Shown: piece by piece, positions 13,301 to 28,500 of the stretch
Numbering within the stretch: position 1 is the first letter of the stretch
Layout of the letters: each line of letters begins with the position of its first letter
NCBI GenBank assembly: GCA_032622095.1
Contig: CP136065.1
Span: forward strand, 99,765,343-99,829,342
Source of the DNA: Siphonodentalium dalli
Lineage: Eukaryota > Mollusca > Scaphopoda > Gadilida > Siphonodentaliidae
Length of the DNA: 64,000 nucleotides
Direction: 5' to 3'
Program-made: the position numbers and the translations under genes
Notes under the pieces: generated by a model
Seen by the model: only the letters and a program-made list of their open reading frames with translations
What the model was told of the DNA's origin: nothing
Databases searched by the model: none

Positions 13301-16300
13301 GATCATGTTATATATATTTTTTTAAATTGGACATGAAAATGGTAGTACTAGTATGTTCCCACTTTTGAGGGATGCAAGTTATTCGCATTTTAACAAACTT
13401 TGTGCCAGTATGTTCCTAAACTAATAGCATTGCTTCTGCTATATTATGAATTAAATCGGTCAGCACCATGCAAAATTGGTGTGGGTGCACGGTCACGATT
13501 CAAAACATTGTTGTTGAAAATCAGGAAATATGCTACAAGTTGCAGGAGGCAAATTCAATAGTATGCTTCCCATCATGAACTAACTTATTAGTTGACTTAT
13601 AGACAGTATAATGATACATGTATTGTCTTTAAATGAAACTAAAAATAAAATTTGCCCGCTCCACTTCTGAAAAAGAAAATTGTGGAAGACAATAAGTAAT
13701 TTTTCATTGTGGCCTAACTGCAATAATTACAGTATGCAGTTCTTCAATATGTATGATGTGCGAACAAGAATGTCAATAGTTGTAGTAAGCGACTGATTCA
13801 TTCTCAGTCATTACGTGACAATAGTTAGACCTGTCTATACATGCGGGTTAATGAGTCCTTTACTCAGGTTATGTGTCACCTCATGTATACCTTTGCAGTT
13901 TTTGTAAATGTCAGTGCAGATATAGAAACTATAGGGTGCTTTCGTACAAAAGATGGTTCAAACATATTATGTCTCCCCATATGCCGGTAGTAGTACTAGT
14001 ACATAGCATATATTAACATACAACACCCAGACAATACAACTGATGATTGTGGGTGCACCGGCAATCAGAACACAAGTTACCAAACTAATCGCTGGGGTAC
14101 TAAAAGATTGGCTAACGATTCACTTCCTTAAAAGCTGGGGGTATAAAAAAAAAGTCTTTAGTTGGAGGTTAATTTAATTTCTGATGGGTATTTAATATTT
14201 TATTTATATAATACCTTTAGATCGATATTTTGTGTATTTTTCATCTCTTATGGTCGTTGTTTAACTTATTATCTGAACAATTCCTATGGGATAATAACTC
14301 ATCAATGATGCTTTAGTATTGAAAGGATTAATGTTGTTGAAGTAAGCAGAAGTGTGGTACATGTATTAAATCATTAAAACATATCTCTTGTAGAATATAA
14401 TTCTGTGCTCCCAGTAGCCTACATTGACTTTATACGTTATTGACCTGGAAGTGATGTCAGTAGTTTGGAATGTGGAGAAAAATCATTAAGATCTAATAAG
14501 AGACTGTCATGGACATTTAATATTCACAGCAGCAAATAGGCATCTGCCCAATGACTAATGCCAAGCTCGGTCAGGACTTGTCTCTTGGTTATTACTAACA
14601 CACTGACAGAAGGGACGACAGAAATGGAATTCTCCCACATGTATTGATCCGAATGTCCTCGATCAATATAACGATCTGATTCTAAAGGTGATATGAATCA
14701 GGCATGTTCTAAAAGAATTACCTATTTTGAATAGATCGCCTGAGTGAGGTAATCTGGTTTAGGTGAATCAGATTTAGAGCTCTGTTACTAGTTGGAAAGA
14801 CTAAAGTTGGTACAGTAATACCCTAAATAATTGACTCCTTAACCACAGCATAATTATGGGTAATTTTTAAGGATTTAGTCGGAAGTATGGTTTGTTGCCA
14901 TTCATCGGAAAGCTCTCACCGAAAGCCATATTTCCGACTAAATCCTGAAAAATTACCCATAGTTATGCTGTGGTTAAGGAGTCGATTATTTAGGGCATTA
15001 CTGTATTATATGTCGTGTATATTTGCGAATGAAAGCCTTGAAATAGTGTCTTGACATTTGCAGAATGAGGCTGAATTTAGTTCTTGCGGTTTAAAATATA
15101 TGAGATTATGGAAGCATTGTTTTGGTATGAGTATTCATTCCTTCAGTGTGCATGAATCCAATAGTTGGGCTTTCCAAATAATCAGATTTCAGGCTATAAT
15201 CTTAAACGATTGTATAGATATTGATATCATTGTGCAGCAATTTGTACTGCTTTTGGAATTTTAAATGAAAATATATATGTATTCTGTTATTAACCCAAAG
15301 CTTCATTTTGGACACCCAAATTCATTGTGTCTGAACTTGTTATTCACTATTAACACTGTCATTTTCATCACATGGTGCCAGGGCAGCCAGGTGACAATCC
15401 ATACAATGCCCATCAATTACAATTTCCTCATACATGTAGGTCAGCTATAAATGTAATTAAATTATCATTTATGTGTTCTCTTATTATAAAAATCATCTCT
15501 GTGTGATCTGGTGCATTACATTTGATGCTTCCACTAACTTAGGCAGAGGTTTATTCCACGTGGATTTAAATCTCTGAAATCAATATTACAATGTTGATTG
15601 ATAGATAGAACCCCATGATTTCACACGGAATGCACTTCATCCATTGCGATTGAGTTAATTCACTGTATGAATCCAATACTTGCAGTGTGGATGAAGTGCA
15701 AATAGGTCAGACTTCCCATTACTTATCCCTGTGTGCTTGTGCACTTCCAATAATATTTCACTATTGATCGATTGAACATGCAGATATCTGACCATATGAG
15801 TCATCTCAAAATGAAATAGGATTTAAATGCATCTGACCTGTTGTCAATAAAAATTAAATTTAATAATTGATCCATTTATTAAAAGCATTAGGTATTGAAT
15901 TTAAATGCCCTGAGCAAACATTACCCCAGAGCCGTCATGCTGTCAACAGACTGCAGCATAATTTCTGTTCAAGCATATCTGCACCAAGCCTTGAAACAGT
16001 ATGTCTTGATTTGTAGAATGCGGTCCCCAGAGGGTGAATTTAGTGACGTTATCCCAAACGATGGGCTAGCATTGCCAAATTCACCTTCTGGGACCTCATT
16101 CTGCAAATGACAGTACAGCATTCAGTTCAGTTAACCCTTTTAAAATTAAAACCCTTTCAGTGCCAAGTCCATACATTGATGGAAAGAGCTCTTAGAGCTC
16201 TTTCCATCAATGTATCACATTATTATAATCAATAAATTTGAAAAATGATCAAGGAAATATGGGTTGATACAAAAATTGGACTTGACACTGAAAGGGTTAA

Positions 16301-19300
16301 GGCATCATTGACGAGTAGTCATCCCATAGGAAATGTTCAGATAACAAGTTCAATAAACATTGATGACCTTACTATCTTTAAACATTTCCCTCAATAAATA
16401 GGGCTACATCTGTACTTTTATTTATGTTGTCTGCTTTTATCACATTATTAACATCCCTCCAAATCAATAATAGACCATTCCAATGTACACTTTTTATCTG
16501 ACTGTAAGAAACCATTTAGTATAGGAAGTGTTAAAGCATATTCTGCCTTTATCTCTCCTACATATCACACATCTGTACTTTTTTGACCCTTGATATGCTT
16601 CACGTTTTTGTAAATTCATCTTATATTACTGTATATTTTCTGTATAATTTGCCTTAACAAGTCATAGATATGGAGCGCCTGGAGTAGAGTTCTCAGCTGA
16701 ACACGCCAACGATGTATCTGTGAACCAGCTCTTCTTTCTACCATCACAGGTATGTACTATCATTATTATTTGTTACTGCATTGATTATTATTCCACGTCA
16801 ATCAATTGAAAAAAATTGTACCTGATTCACCGCTGTATATAAAAGTAATAGATACAGCTTGTGTAGTTTGTGTCGACCTCTGACAGTATTGTAAGCTTCA
16901 TGTACATTTGTATTATTACAAATCTGTTCAAAACACATTCCAAAATTTAGATAAAATACACATGTACCCATTCAAATAAAGGTAAAAACAATGAATGAAG
17001 AAACATTGACCCTTCCATGACTGGAGCAGTAGAAAAACACCCTGTGCCAATATATTCTCTTATACCGATATATGCAAGTCTCCCATAGGGAGCCTCGCAT
17101 ATATAAGAGAACTAGCAGGGTTACCCGGCGTTGCCCAGGTTAAAGTGATGTGAGACCCTCTGCATATTGTGGATATATGGTGGGAATAAAGGATACTCTT
17201 GTTCAAAGCGTTACACATATTCTCATAAATTATATATCCAAATAGCATCACAAAACATGATTCTTACACCAGGAATATAAGTAGTAGCTCACCTTGTCGG
17301 ATCGGAGCGATTGTCATTTTGTTTATCGCGATTAATCCGTCCCACAGAAAGAACTATTTATTTATTTATTTACAACTGCGTTTACTTCAGACGTTATAAC
17401 ATGAACATCATAAACACATTAGCTCGCAAAAATAAAAGACGACAATTGGGTTTTGCATAGAGATGTATCAATCAATCTGGTGGGTTTGACTAATATTTTG
17501 AGGACACCTGGTTATCATATCTCCATGGAGATGCAGATGTTTCAAAGAAATGCCCAGGTGCTCCTCTGTTCATGGTGCTATCATGATATACTGGCTAATT
17601 ATTCTGAGTTTAAAATAAATGTTGCTATGCAACAGAGCGAGATTTTGAGTTTATGTTGTTAGGCGATGAGTCTGTTCTAAAACATGAAAGATATCCTCTG
17701 TATATTGGGCAGATATAACCTTGTCAGATGTCAGTATTGGAGGATCATGAAAAGTCATGTGCCACTGACTCTGTTTTCTTTTATCTCGGAAGAAATTATA
17801 TTTGACGGCACACTGTGACCACTATTGTTGAACAGGCCTTCTATACATTTCCATATCTCTTGTCACTTTTTTGTGGAATGGGGCAGACTCAAATTCAATT
17901 GTGTTATAATATTAACATGAGCTATTCTAATATTTTAACATGCACCATTATCTTCCTCGTAAAAAGTTACCACTGTTGGAACGCCTTGGTGCCATCTCGA
18001 TTGTACCCCGTGAAGTTATATATAGAACACATACAGAGAGACATATTTTTGCAAATATATCTAGGCACCAAATGTGACATTTTTAACACGGAACGATTTG
18101 ATTCCTCGAACCTTTATGAATTTGATGTTAATTGGCACAAAACATATTTCTATTAGTTTTGGTGACCCGCCCGTCCCTATTTCGGACTCCAGCGGCGCCA
18201 CATTTGACATCATTAAACCACAAACTTAGACTCATTATGGAGATGAATATATATAAAATTGTTGAAAATTGGCGAGTATACAAATTTGTATCAAATTTAG
18301 GGCCCCCATATCTCTCACCCAAACGGCACAAATGTAGCGTATTTAAACCACACGATTAGATTCCTCGAATCATGGAGAAGAATATGTATCAGTCTGGTGG
18401 AAATCGGCGCTAAACTTATTGTTTTATCAATTTTTGTGTCTCTCTCATAAATCTGTAAACCACACAATTAGACTCCCGATATCATGGAGATGATTATTTA
18501 TAAGTTTGGTGCTAATCGGCGTCTAAACATTTTTTTTATCAACACACACACCACACCATCTATCACACAAACAGCACCAACATAGAGTCTTTAATTCACA
18601 TGATTTGATTCCTCGTATCATGGATAAGAATGTGTATCAATTTGGTGAAAATTGGCAATAAAATTATTGTGTATCAATTCTGGTGCCCCTCTCCTTTTCA
18701 GTGCACCCCTGACTTGAATGACGCCACTTTTAACAGTTTTAAGCCACACCATTAGACTCCTCATACCATGTGGATGATTTTGTATAAGTTTGGTATCAAT
18801 CGGTGACTAAACCAATTATAAAATTTAGTGCCTACCCCCACCCCCATCTCACACCCAAACGACACCAATTTGGCGTCTTTAAATCACACAATAAGATTCC
18901 TTGTATCATGGAGAAGAATGTGCATCAATTTGGTGGAAATCGGCGCTAAAATTAATGTTATCAATTTTGGTGCCCCTCCCCTTTTCTGTCCCTGACAACA
19001 GCATCACTTTAGAAAATTCTAACCCGCACCATTATCTTTCTCGTAAAAAGTTACCCCTAGTAGACCCGTTTGGTGCCATCTAGATGGTCCCTCGGCGCTA
19101 AACTTAGTTTATCAATTTTGGTGCCCCTCTCCCCTTCCGTGCATCCCTGACTTGAACGACGCCACTTTTGGCATATTTAAACCACACCACCAGATTCCTT
19201 ATTTCATGGGGATGATTATATATTAGTTTCGTGGCAATCGTCTACAATTTTTTTTCTTCTGCCCCTCCCCCTTTTCTGCCCCTGACAACAACGGCGTCAC

Positions 19301-22300
19301 TTTAGAAAATCCTAACACGCACCATTATCTTTCTCGTAAAAAGTTACCCCTAGTAGACCCCTTTGGTGCCATCTAGATGGTCCCCTGTGAATTGCTATAG
19401 AACACACACAGACAGACGGACAGACAGACAGACATTCGCAAATATAGATATAGATGTATTGGCCTAACAACATTTACCTTGACCTTGTGCATTCTGTTAT
19501 ATATGCAAGGCTCCCTATCGGAGACTTGCATATATAAGAGAGTTCACTGGTACAGGATCATTAATGCTGCACCAGTGCAGCTCCCATCATGAATGTGTTA
19601 ACATTGAAGAATACAAATCTCACGTACAACTTAATAATGTGTGGAAACAAAATACCACTCCAAAACCGTATACATGTACCCGTTATCTGATAACTTTTTT
19701 GAGATGTCTTACATAGGTAATAGCGATGTGTTTGATACTGTATGAAGCAATGCTCATCAGCTTTTCATCTTTCTCTTTAAAACCACCACATATAAACCAA
19801 GACATTTTGCATAAGTATTGCCTGAATCATCTATCATAACATATAAAAAGATCTTCCATTAACTGGCCCTCATAAGTCCGGGCACAATCAATCATGTATT
19901 TATAGTAAGATATTCATCAGAGAACATCATAAATACAAAGGTCCTCAAGTGGCATTGTTATAACGTAATTAATCATCATTCTACACAACAGTCCTTTAGT
20001 CATAAGTTTGATGATTCAGTGACCATTGATCCGACCCCAAGGTGGTGAACCCTTTCTGTACTAAAACATTATTGATGAGTAGTTATCTGATACGAAGTTC
20101 AACAAGCTTATTATCTAAACATATCCTTCAATAAATAGGGCTCCTTCTGCACTTTTATTTATGGTGTCTGCGTTTACTACATTAACCCTTTTATGACAGG
20201 AGCTGATCTGGTGCAGCATTAAAGATCGTGTGCCACTGCATTCTCTTATATATGTGAGTCTCCCATAGGGAGCCTCGCATATGTAAGAGAATGCACTGGC
20301 TTACAAGGTCAAGGTAAATATTGTTATGCCAATGTATTCTCTTATATATGCGAGGCTTCCTATGGGAGACTCGCATATATAAGAGAATGCATTGGCACAG
20401 GGTTTTCGCAAAATTTAAGGAAACTCCAGTCATGGAAGGTTAACATCCCTCCGAATGAATAATAGACCATTCGGATGTACACTTTTGAACTGACTGGGAG
20501 AATCCATTCAGTCTAGAAAGTGTTAAAATACTAGTTGGTAGTATGCCAGCTATGTCCTCAAGGAATTCATTTCCCCCATTAAAGTAATTGTGTCAAGTGT
20601 TGTATGCAATTGATGTCAAGCTGTTCTGCCATGTAATCATTAATAAATAGAACATTTGATGGTTCAGTACACATCCATACTCCAGCCCTGAAAGTTGTCC
20701 CCCTGTATTAAGCATCAAAGCTCTGTTTTACAAGCACTCTGTTTTACAAACCTCACACATCTGGAACGCTGATCTGACAACACCCATAGCATTGTTGCAC
20801 AGTGAACCTGTTTGAGCAGATGATTTCTCATTATCTTTTCATATTGTTATCAGTGTGAATGATTATAACCCTTTCTTTACTAAATGGATTCTCCCGCTCA
20901 GTTATAAAAGTATACATTGGAATAGGTGTTCAGGTAAAATAAGCAGACAACAGATCATAAAAATGCAGAAGGAGTTCTATTTATTGGAGGGAAATGTTCA
21001 GATAATAAGTTCAACAAATGTCGTATGGTCATTTGTTGAACTTATTATCGAAACATTTCCTAAGGGATAACTACTCATCAATGAGTTTTTAGTATAGATT
21101 TTAGTATAGAAAGGGTTAAAAATGTGTACACTGCTTGAATGAAAAAATAAAAGGAATGAAAGAATAAAGGGATGAAACATTTATTATCCCCCGCAAATGA
21201 AGTATGGCTGGGAAAAAAGAAATGGGTTCCGTCATCTATCCATCCGCCCACCTGTCCAAACTTCATAATGGATATTCGAGGTGACCTCTAGATGGGATCG
21301 GTAAAATTTTCCCGAAATTCATTGAAAAACATGGCTGACAACAGAGATGAACTGATGAGAAATACTTTTTAGTATATATGTTGCACTTAACACTGTCTTG
21401 AATTAGTATGAAAATCAGGTTTATCTCAATGTCTTTTAACCATTATTTGTCTGATCTTGAGGAGGAGAGAATTGCAGAGGTCTCTCTCAGCTGATGACAT
21501 CGGCAATTTTTGACTGAGTGATGGCAATGTCATGTTCAACTGGTGGTACCTGAGTTAAGATTCTTAATTTTCCACTGTTTTAAAACAGTTACTGAGATAA
21601 CCCAAAATATTAACCATTTTCAATTATGTTTAATATACCAGTTGTTTGCCACAATATCTTGATTGAGTATAAAAAACATTGTCCAGTTTTGTACGTATGC
21701 TTTTTTTTATAATGGCCCTTTTTCGTGATTTTAAGACTGATAGAACGCTAACTCAATAATTTTGGGTACACTACATGTAGTTGTCTGATCAGGAGATTTC
21801 TCATGCAAACAGCTTCCTTTGATTTATCACGGCCTAAATGACAATTGAATTAACCTTGTTCAATTTAGAATTTTGCTGATTTTTGGTTTTCTGATGGTCA
21901 GTATTTTGGTTCATGTTTTCACTGTGAGGGTATGCCAGGACCAGCAGTGCAACCTCTTGTTTATACCTTATCCAGATCAAACCAAACTACCAACAATTAG
22001 GTGGGTTGTGCAAAAGTTTAAGTAGGGATCACAATGATAAGTGGAGATTTAAGCTCCTCTCTTTATGTGTTGGTAGTATGTTGACATAGGTAACTCTATG
22101 CTTATCGAAAATTACATAATCTGAACTTCAGAACCGACATAACAATTGGAAGGGTGACACTGGCTGCCTGACACTAAGTGGAATTCATATGCCCCAATTA
22201 ATGAGTTTACTCTGTAGATAATCGTGATCTTAACTTGTCCAAAGATATTTTGCCAGATTAATGAACATTCCCAAAAAGCATTAAAAATCCTATGTCAGTG

Positions 22301-25300
22301 CATTCTCTTATATGTGCGAGTCTCCCATAGGGAGCCCTGCATATATAAGAGAATGCACTGGATTACATGTACACCGTCAAGGTAGATACTATTGGGCCAA
22401 CATATTCTCTTATATACATGTATGCGAGGCTCCATATGGGAGACTCGCATATATAAGAGAATGCATTGGCACAGGGATTTCGCAAAATTTCAGGAAACTC
22501 CATTCATGGAAGGGTTGATAAATATATCAATATTTTGTTCTACGATATTATCAGTAACAGCCCTGTACCATATATTTAATAATACTCCAAGTTTAAAAGA
22601 AAATGGGTGTGGGTATACTGGATTTACTTTGTCTCACCATGGTTCATTGGATTTCAAAAAAATTTGGTTTGGAGATTCGGTATCATCATTGCTTTCAAAA
22701 GAAGGGAAATGACATTGTTCACGTTTTCCATTCTAGAGTTATCATTCTTTGTTAATGTTTTATCTGGAAATCTTTTTCTTTTTTTCCATCTGCGCAGATA
22801 TCGCCCAAGGGTTAACGTATCTGAATGAAATTTTGTGTGGAGGTTTGCCGTCATGACTGCTTGACATTATCTCCCACCAAGTTGAGCTTACAGGATCATT
22901 GACACTTTCAATGATTAGTTAGTAATCTTTCATTGACTAATTAGTGAGCTTTCTTCTTCAGTATGATTTGCCATGGATAATACTATTTCAAAACTGAGAA
23001 CTTTATCAAATTTCAACATTCGGTCAGTGTGATCAACCCAGTTTCATTAGAGTACATGTTATCTTTGCCTGTTTAGGATACTTAAATGTATTAGGCCAAG
23101 GCTGGATATAGTGTCTTGACAAGGATGAGGTCCCCTGGAGCTTGACAAGGATGAGGTCCCCTGGAGGGTAAATTTGATGATGCTAGCCCGCTGTAGAATG
23201 AGGTCCTCTGTTGGTGAATTTGGTGATGGTATCCCACACAGCGGCTAGAATCACCCATAGCAGTTGAGGACTAAGGAGAATGAAGTTCCCAGAGAGTGAA
23301 TTTAGTGATGGCTAGCAAGCTATGCAGGATAGTCACTGAAGGATAGTTTCCTAAATCCCTCTGGGGACCTCATTCTGCAAATGTCAGACACGCTATTTGC
23401 ATGCTTGTCACTTCTTATTACAGGAGTAGTATTCCATCCCCCATAGTGTGGTATTCATATGACAGATTTACGATTCAGTGGTTGTATTTGTGAATGTGGA
23501 GGCACATTTTTAAATGCCCAACCTATTTCTGGTTGACCGAGATTTCTCAATGTGTATTTTTCATTGTCATCTTAAAGGGTTTTATTGCATTTCTGAAGGA
23601 AAATTAATGTTAGTGCTCATAAAGTGAACAGTATAGTTACTCTTTGGCTGGCTGTTTGCTTGGTCATGTGTGTGGCCTAGTATAATATTGAGGCTAACCT
23701 TTTCGAGATGTGATTCTCCAAACCATCTGGGATATATTGTCTCATCTAGATGTGATTCTCCAAACCATCTGGGATATATTGTCTCGTCTATAATTAGGGG
23801 TCCTAATGTCAGTTTGATAATTTGACAGATCAGATTTAAATGCTCATGGTTGTTAACATTGTAGTAAATTGTTTGCTAAGTTAAAGTGTAGTGGTTCTCC
23901 AAATGATGACCTATTATTCACTGTATAGTTCATTATTTGTCTGGTAAATCCATTTATGGAGGATAGTGTAAATTGCTGAATTCATTTACCAGCTGCTACA
24001 CATAATCTTTATTACACCCCAGTATTTTTAGTTATGATTCATAGATTCCACAGTGGTGGCAAAGTTTTATGAATGTATTGACACATATTTATCCCTCTTC
24101 TGAACTGTGATATTTTTGTCCCCCGAATTTTTTTTTCTTCGGGGGGACTATTAGAATAGCCGGTGTCCGTCCGTGCGTGTGTCCGGAAATGGTTTCCGGA
24201 TGATAACTTTAGTTTCGGTTATTAGATCAAAAGCAAATTTCATTGGTGAGTTTATCAGACCAAAATACAGGTCAAGTTCGAATATGGGTTTGCTCCGCCC
24301 ATTTTTGCGAGAGTTATGGCCCTTTTTTTTACTTGTTTTACTTAAAAAATTTCTCACTTTTTCGGTTTCCGGATGATATCTCACGTTTGGATCCTTTATT
24401 TTCTGGTTTCCGGATGATAACTTCAGTTTGTGTGATCATATCTGAACCAAATTTGGTATGTTAGTTTATCAGCCCTATGTACAGGTCAAGTTCAAATATG
24501 GGTATGCTCCGCCCATTTTTGCGAGAGTTGTGGCCCTTTTTCAACTTGTTTTAAATACTTAGAAAATTTCTCACTTTTTCGGTTTCCGGATGATATCTCA
24601 AGTTTGGATCCTTTAATTGCAAATACCGTTTTTATGTGGATCAGTCATATCACGATACAGGTCAAATTCGAATTTGAGTTTGAACCGATGATTTTTCTCA
24701 GAGTTATGGGCTTTTCGACTTTGAAAATTAAATTTTTCTTGTAATTTTCTTCATTTTGTGCCAATTTGACGTTATATTTTGACTTTTAAGAGTTTTTTTA
24801 AGATTTGGTTATTTGTATGCATGTCAATAATGAGCCAATGCACAAGTGTCTTATCCATATAGTATACTTCTACAAAGCCTCCGCTCCAAATGAAGCCAAG
24901 CGGCCTTTTATTTGCACAGGCATTGTTATTTTCTCAGTTCTGGTTTCCGCTAAAAGTGTTAACTTCCTGGCTGCTACCTGTACATATATCTGTTCTTACT
25001 GAGTATTACATATGGAACATCACACAGTGTATCAGAATTATATGGTGAACATGTACAGTAATGCCCTATATAATTGACTCCTTTACCACAGCATAATCAA
25101 TTATTTAGGGAATTCCTGTGTGATGTTCCAGAATTATTTATGCCAATACATGTACTGGTGGCCTAGCTTTGCATGGAGCCAGTTTTAGGACCTTTTTATT
25201 AAAAGTAGCCATAACATCGATGGCCCTGCACACCGGTATGTAATCACCATGGCATTCAGCAGTGAAGAGGTTAAACCATTAATGTGTGAAAACTTCTGAC

Positions 25301-25534
25301 TTGCTGGCATGGGTTTTGTTATTTAATCTGAACTCTGCACAATAGATCATTGATGCAATCTGTATGCTGATAAGTTATTTCACTGATATCTAACATTGAT
25401 CGATTGTATGATAAATTTCCACTTTTGAAATAATTGGTATGCATAAATTACATACTGTATAAACAAATGATTAATGATGCTCTATTTATGTAGTTTTCTG
25501 ATCTCCATAGTTGCGCTAGATAACACTGGGCCTG

Positions 25535-25569
<35 letters not shown>

Positions 25570-28500
25570 TCATCCGTCCGTCCGTCCAACCGCCACCCCC
25601 CTCACCACCCACCACCATCTAACCCCCGGAAAATTTTATTAGCCCACCAAAAACCTCGGGGATTTTCTAATAAATTAGCATGGCACAGTGCATATCAGAC
25701 AATAATAGTCTCTGAAATTTAATTCTGCTTAATAGCATATTATATTAATATCCTCCTGAAGACAATCAATCGGTCAACAATCTTCCAAGTTTTTAGCTCA
25801 AGGGCAATCAACCTGAAAGCATTCATTGGCAAGGTATCTCTCTACGCTGACAAATTGGTTATAGCCATCAGTAGCCACAGGCAAAATCCACCCACAGAAA
25901 CCTTTCTGCCATAGTAATCAAATTTGCAAGACTTCCTTCCACGTCCCCACTGTTTGCAATCTGTCTCGGCTAGTTTGATAATCACAAAGCTTCACGGCTG
26001 GAGGACGTAACAGGTTGTCGGATAGTGCGAGTCGGCACTGTTTGATATCTTCCGCCAGCACGTTTTAATAATTTCCCCGACCAATCATAATTGTATTGAT
26101 TGCAACAGTTTAATATTTAAATCGTCTTTAATCTGCCAGTTTGAAGTGAAAAAAGTAAATGATTGAACCACCAGCTTCAAACAAATCAGCGACAGGTTCC
26201 CCGATGATAGATTGATTGTTATTATTGACCTACTCTTGATATCCGAGGTCCTATGTCCTCTACAAATTGTCCCTGTCTGGAGGCTCATGGTCACTCACCT
26301 ACGTGGCAGTTCAAGGTCACTGGCTGCAAGTTTTTCTAGTTTACAATGTACAATTTTGTGTTTTTCACCATGTTTGGGACCATGACCATTTTTACAGCTG
26401 GATTGCTATCAAACTTTTCCGAGGCACTCAAACTCACCAATAAATGAGGGTTACAACTACCAGCATCTAGCTGTCAAGAAAATGGCAGCCAACCAACTTC
26501 CCAGTTTTTAATTTTACTCATACAGTGCAGGTGGATTTTAGCTTAGAGAGCTTTGAAACTTGGCTCAGTTTATCTGACTCATAATCGGAAGCTAAAGATT
26601 ATTTTTATCATCCATCAGAAACATAGCTGATTATTTTTATCATCCATCAGAAACATAGCTGTTAGCACATCTTGGTGTTTGATAACTGAGAACATTGTCA
26701 TTGTTATTTGTTACCTACCGGTTTATGTGAATATCAAACTTGAGCATTAATATATTCTAGACATTACCGTATATGACTGACAATAACTTCAGATTTAAAA
26801 AATGTTTCATGACTTTATCTTAGCATCTATAGTACATGTAAGCAAAGATTATGTATGGTCATATGCCAATAAAATACATAGTTTCCCATTCTGTGACCAA
26901 TAGTTTGTTGAGCATATTTTTAAACATGTGACTCGGACTAGTGTTAGGGACTGAGATCTGTTGGGTTGCCCAAAATAAAAAACACCTTCTATATCCCCTA
27001 ATTCGCAAAAGATAAAATGAATAATCGAGGTGACTAATGGGTGAACATCAACTTCAACTGGGTTCAATCTGCAAATGTCAGACACACTATATCCAAGCTT
27101 GGCTTTAAATCTGGATGAATACCAGACTCTGAATGGGCTTATAAGATGGATCATCAAACATAAATCACTACTGATAGAATAATTACATGTCAATGTTAAT
27201 ATAACTATATTTTTGTTCTTTCTAGGGCCGCCTGATATCACTTTGCAGTGACAACACACTCCATTTATGGGAAATAAACCTCAAGGATGGAAAATCCGAA
27301 TTGGAAGAACTCAAAGAACTCACAATTGAAAACAGGTGCTTATCAATCTCAAAATTTATTACACGGCTGTTCCTGCAAAACTGTTCTGACACTAGCATTT
27401 AGAGAATTATTTAGTTTAATAATATTTGATTCCCATTCAGGCAACATCATATATGATACAGCTATGCTCTAATTAATCAACCCATTTAAAGAGGTTGTAG
27501 GCCTCTAATGATCGCGGTCCTACATCCAGTCAACCGCAGTCAAGTGGTATCACTGAGAAAGCTCACGGTTTTCAGTATTCGCCTGTAATCTTACCGCGAT
27601 ATTATTTTTTAACTGCGAAAACCAAGTAAATTACTCTGCATTACATTTTTTTTTTTGGAATCGCAATAACAGTGAATTCAATGTAGAAATTTTGAAATCC
27701 GTCAGCTTCACGTTACTCCAGAAATAAACAAATTCTCTGGTGTGGTTACAATGCCGACTTAAAAAAAAAAAAATTCATATAAACATTGCAGAATAATACG
27801 GTCTAACCGGGAACGGCGACGGTATAATTGATGGTAATTGATTGCATGAACGCATTTGATTACCCCAGTAATACTGGTGGTCAACCTCGTTAAGGATGGT
27901 TGATTAATTAGAGTATAGCTGTACAACATAATAGATAATACACAGTATTGTGTTTCTTTCACAAATGAAAATATCTTATTTAGACGTCTCATTGGATAGG
28001 TACTAAAGATAATTTTTGCATGTTCATATAATGTTCATGACATGTATAACACGGAGAGCAAGCATACTAAAGATAATTTTTTCATGCTCGTATAATGTTC
28101 ATGACATGCATAACACTGTCGCTGTGTGATCTTCAGGCTATACGGTGTATATATGATGTTAGAGACAGGGAATGTACTAAGTATATGTCCATAATTATTC
28201 ACAATTAAATCTGCTTGAATTACACAAATTTACCTTCTTCCTCTTACCATTGTAGCAAACAGAAGGCAATATCAACATGCTGCCTCAGTCACAACAGCGA
28301 AGAGCTGTACATTGGCACAGAAGGCGGAAACATCTACATGTTAGATATAAAAACATTCCAGGTCTCGGACCAAGTCATATACCAAGATGTTGTCATGCAA
28401 AAGTAAGTTTAATTTCATCTTGATGACAGGTTTAGTTTGGTTTATTGAAGGCTATGAGAATCTGATTTAGCTTGTTCATTATCTGTGTGATTCCATTGAA

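Larger units (their letters stand above)
16131..16534 (+). mobile_element. T2 element with T3 inserted near its left end
   Basis: TTAACCCTTTT lies at 16131; the T2 body resumes at 16301 with GGCATCATTGACGAGTAGTC and ends TTTAGTATAGGAAGTG before TTAA (16531-16534). Confidence 0.8.
1368..16667 (+). other. 15.3-kb intron between W1 and W2
   Basis: It contains elements listed separately (T2, T3, T4, P1, M1 and a GTCC-headed element). Between about 4213 and 9230, and between 12883 and 14254, I see only AT-rich single-copy-looking DNA with a 26-bp palindrome at 5877 and an unexplained minus-strand open segment at 6878-7171. No RNA gene was recognised. Confidence 0.7.
16750..27225 (+). other. 10.5-kb intron between W2 and W3
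   Basis: It is dominated by nested insertions at 17006-21119, a P1 copy at 23097, a GTCC-type element at 24113, a C31 tract at 25536 and short tandem duplications. The rest (21320-22280, 25750-26580) shows nothing recognisable. Confidence 0.7.

Noticed and set aside
25474-25722. Pro-rich 82-codon frame
   Set aside because: Produced by the C31 tract and CCGT repeats.
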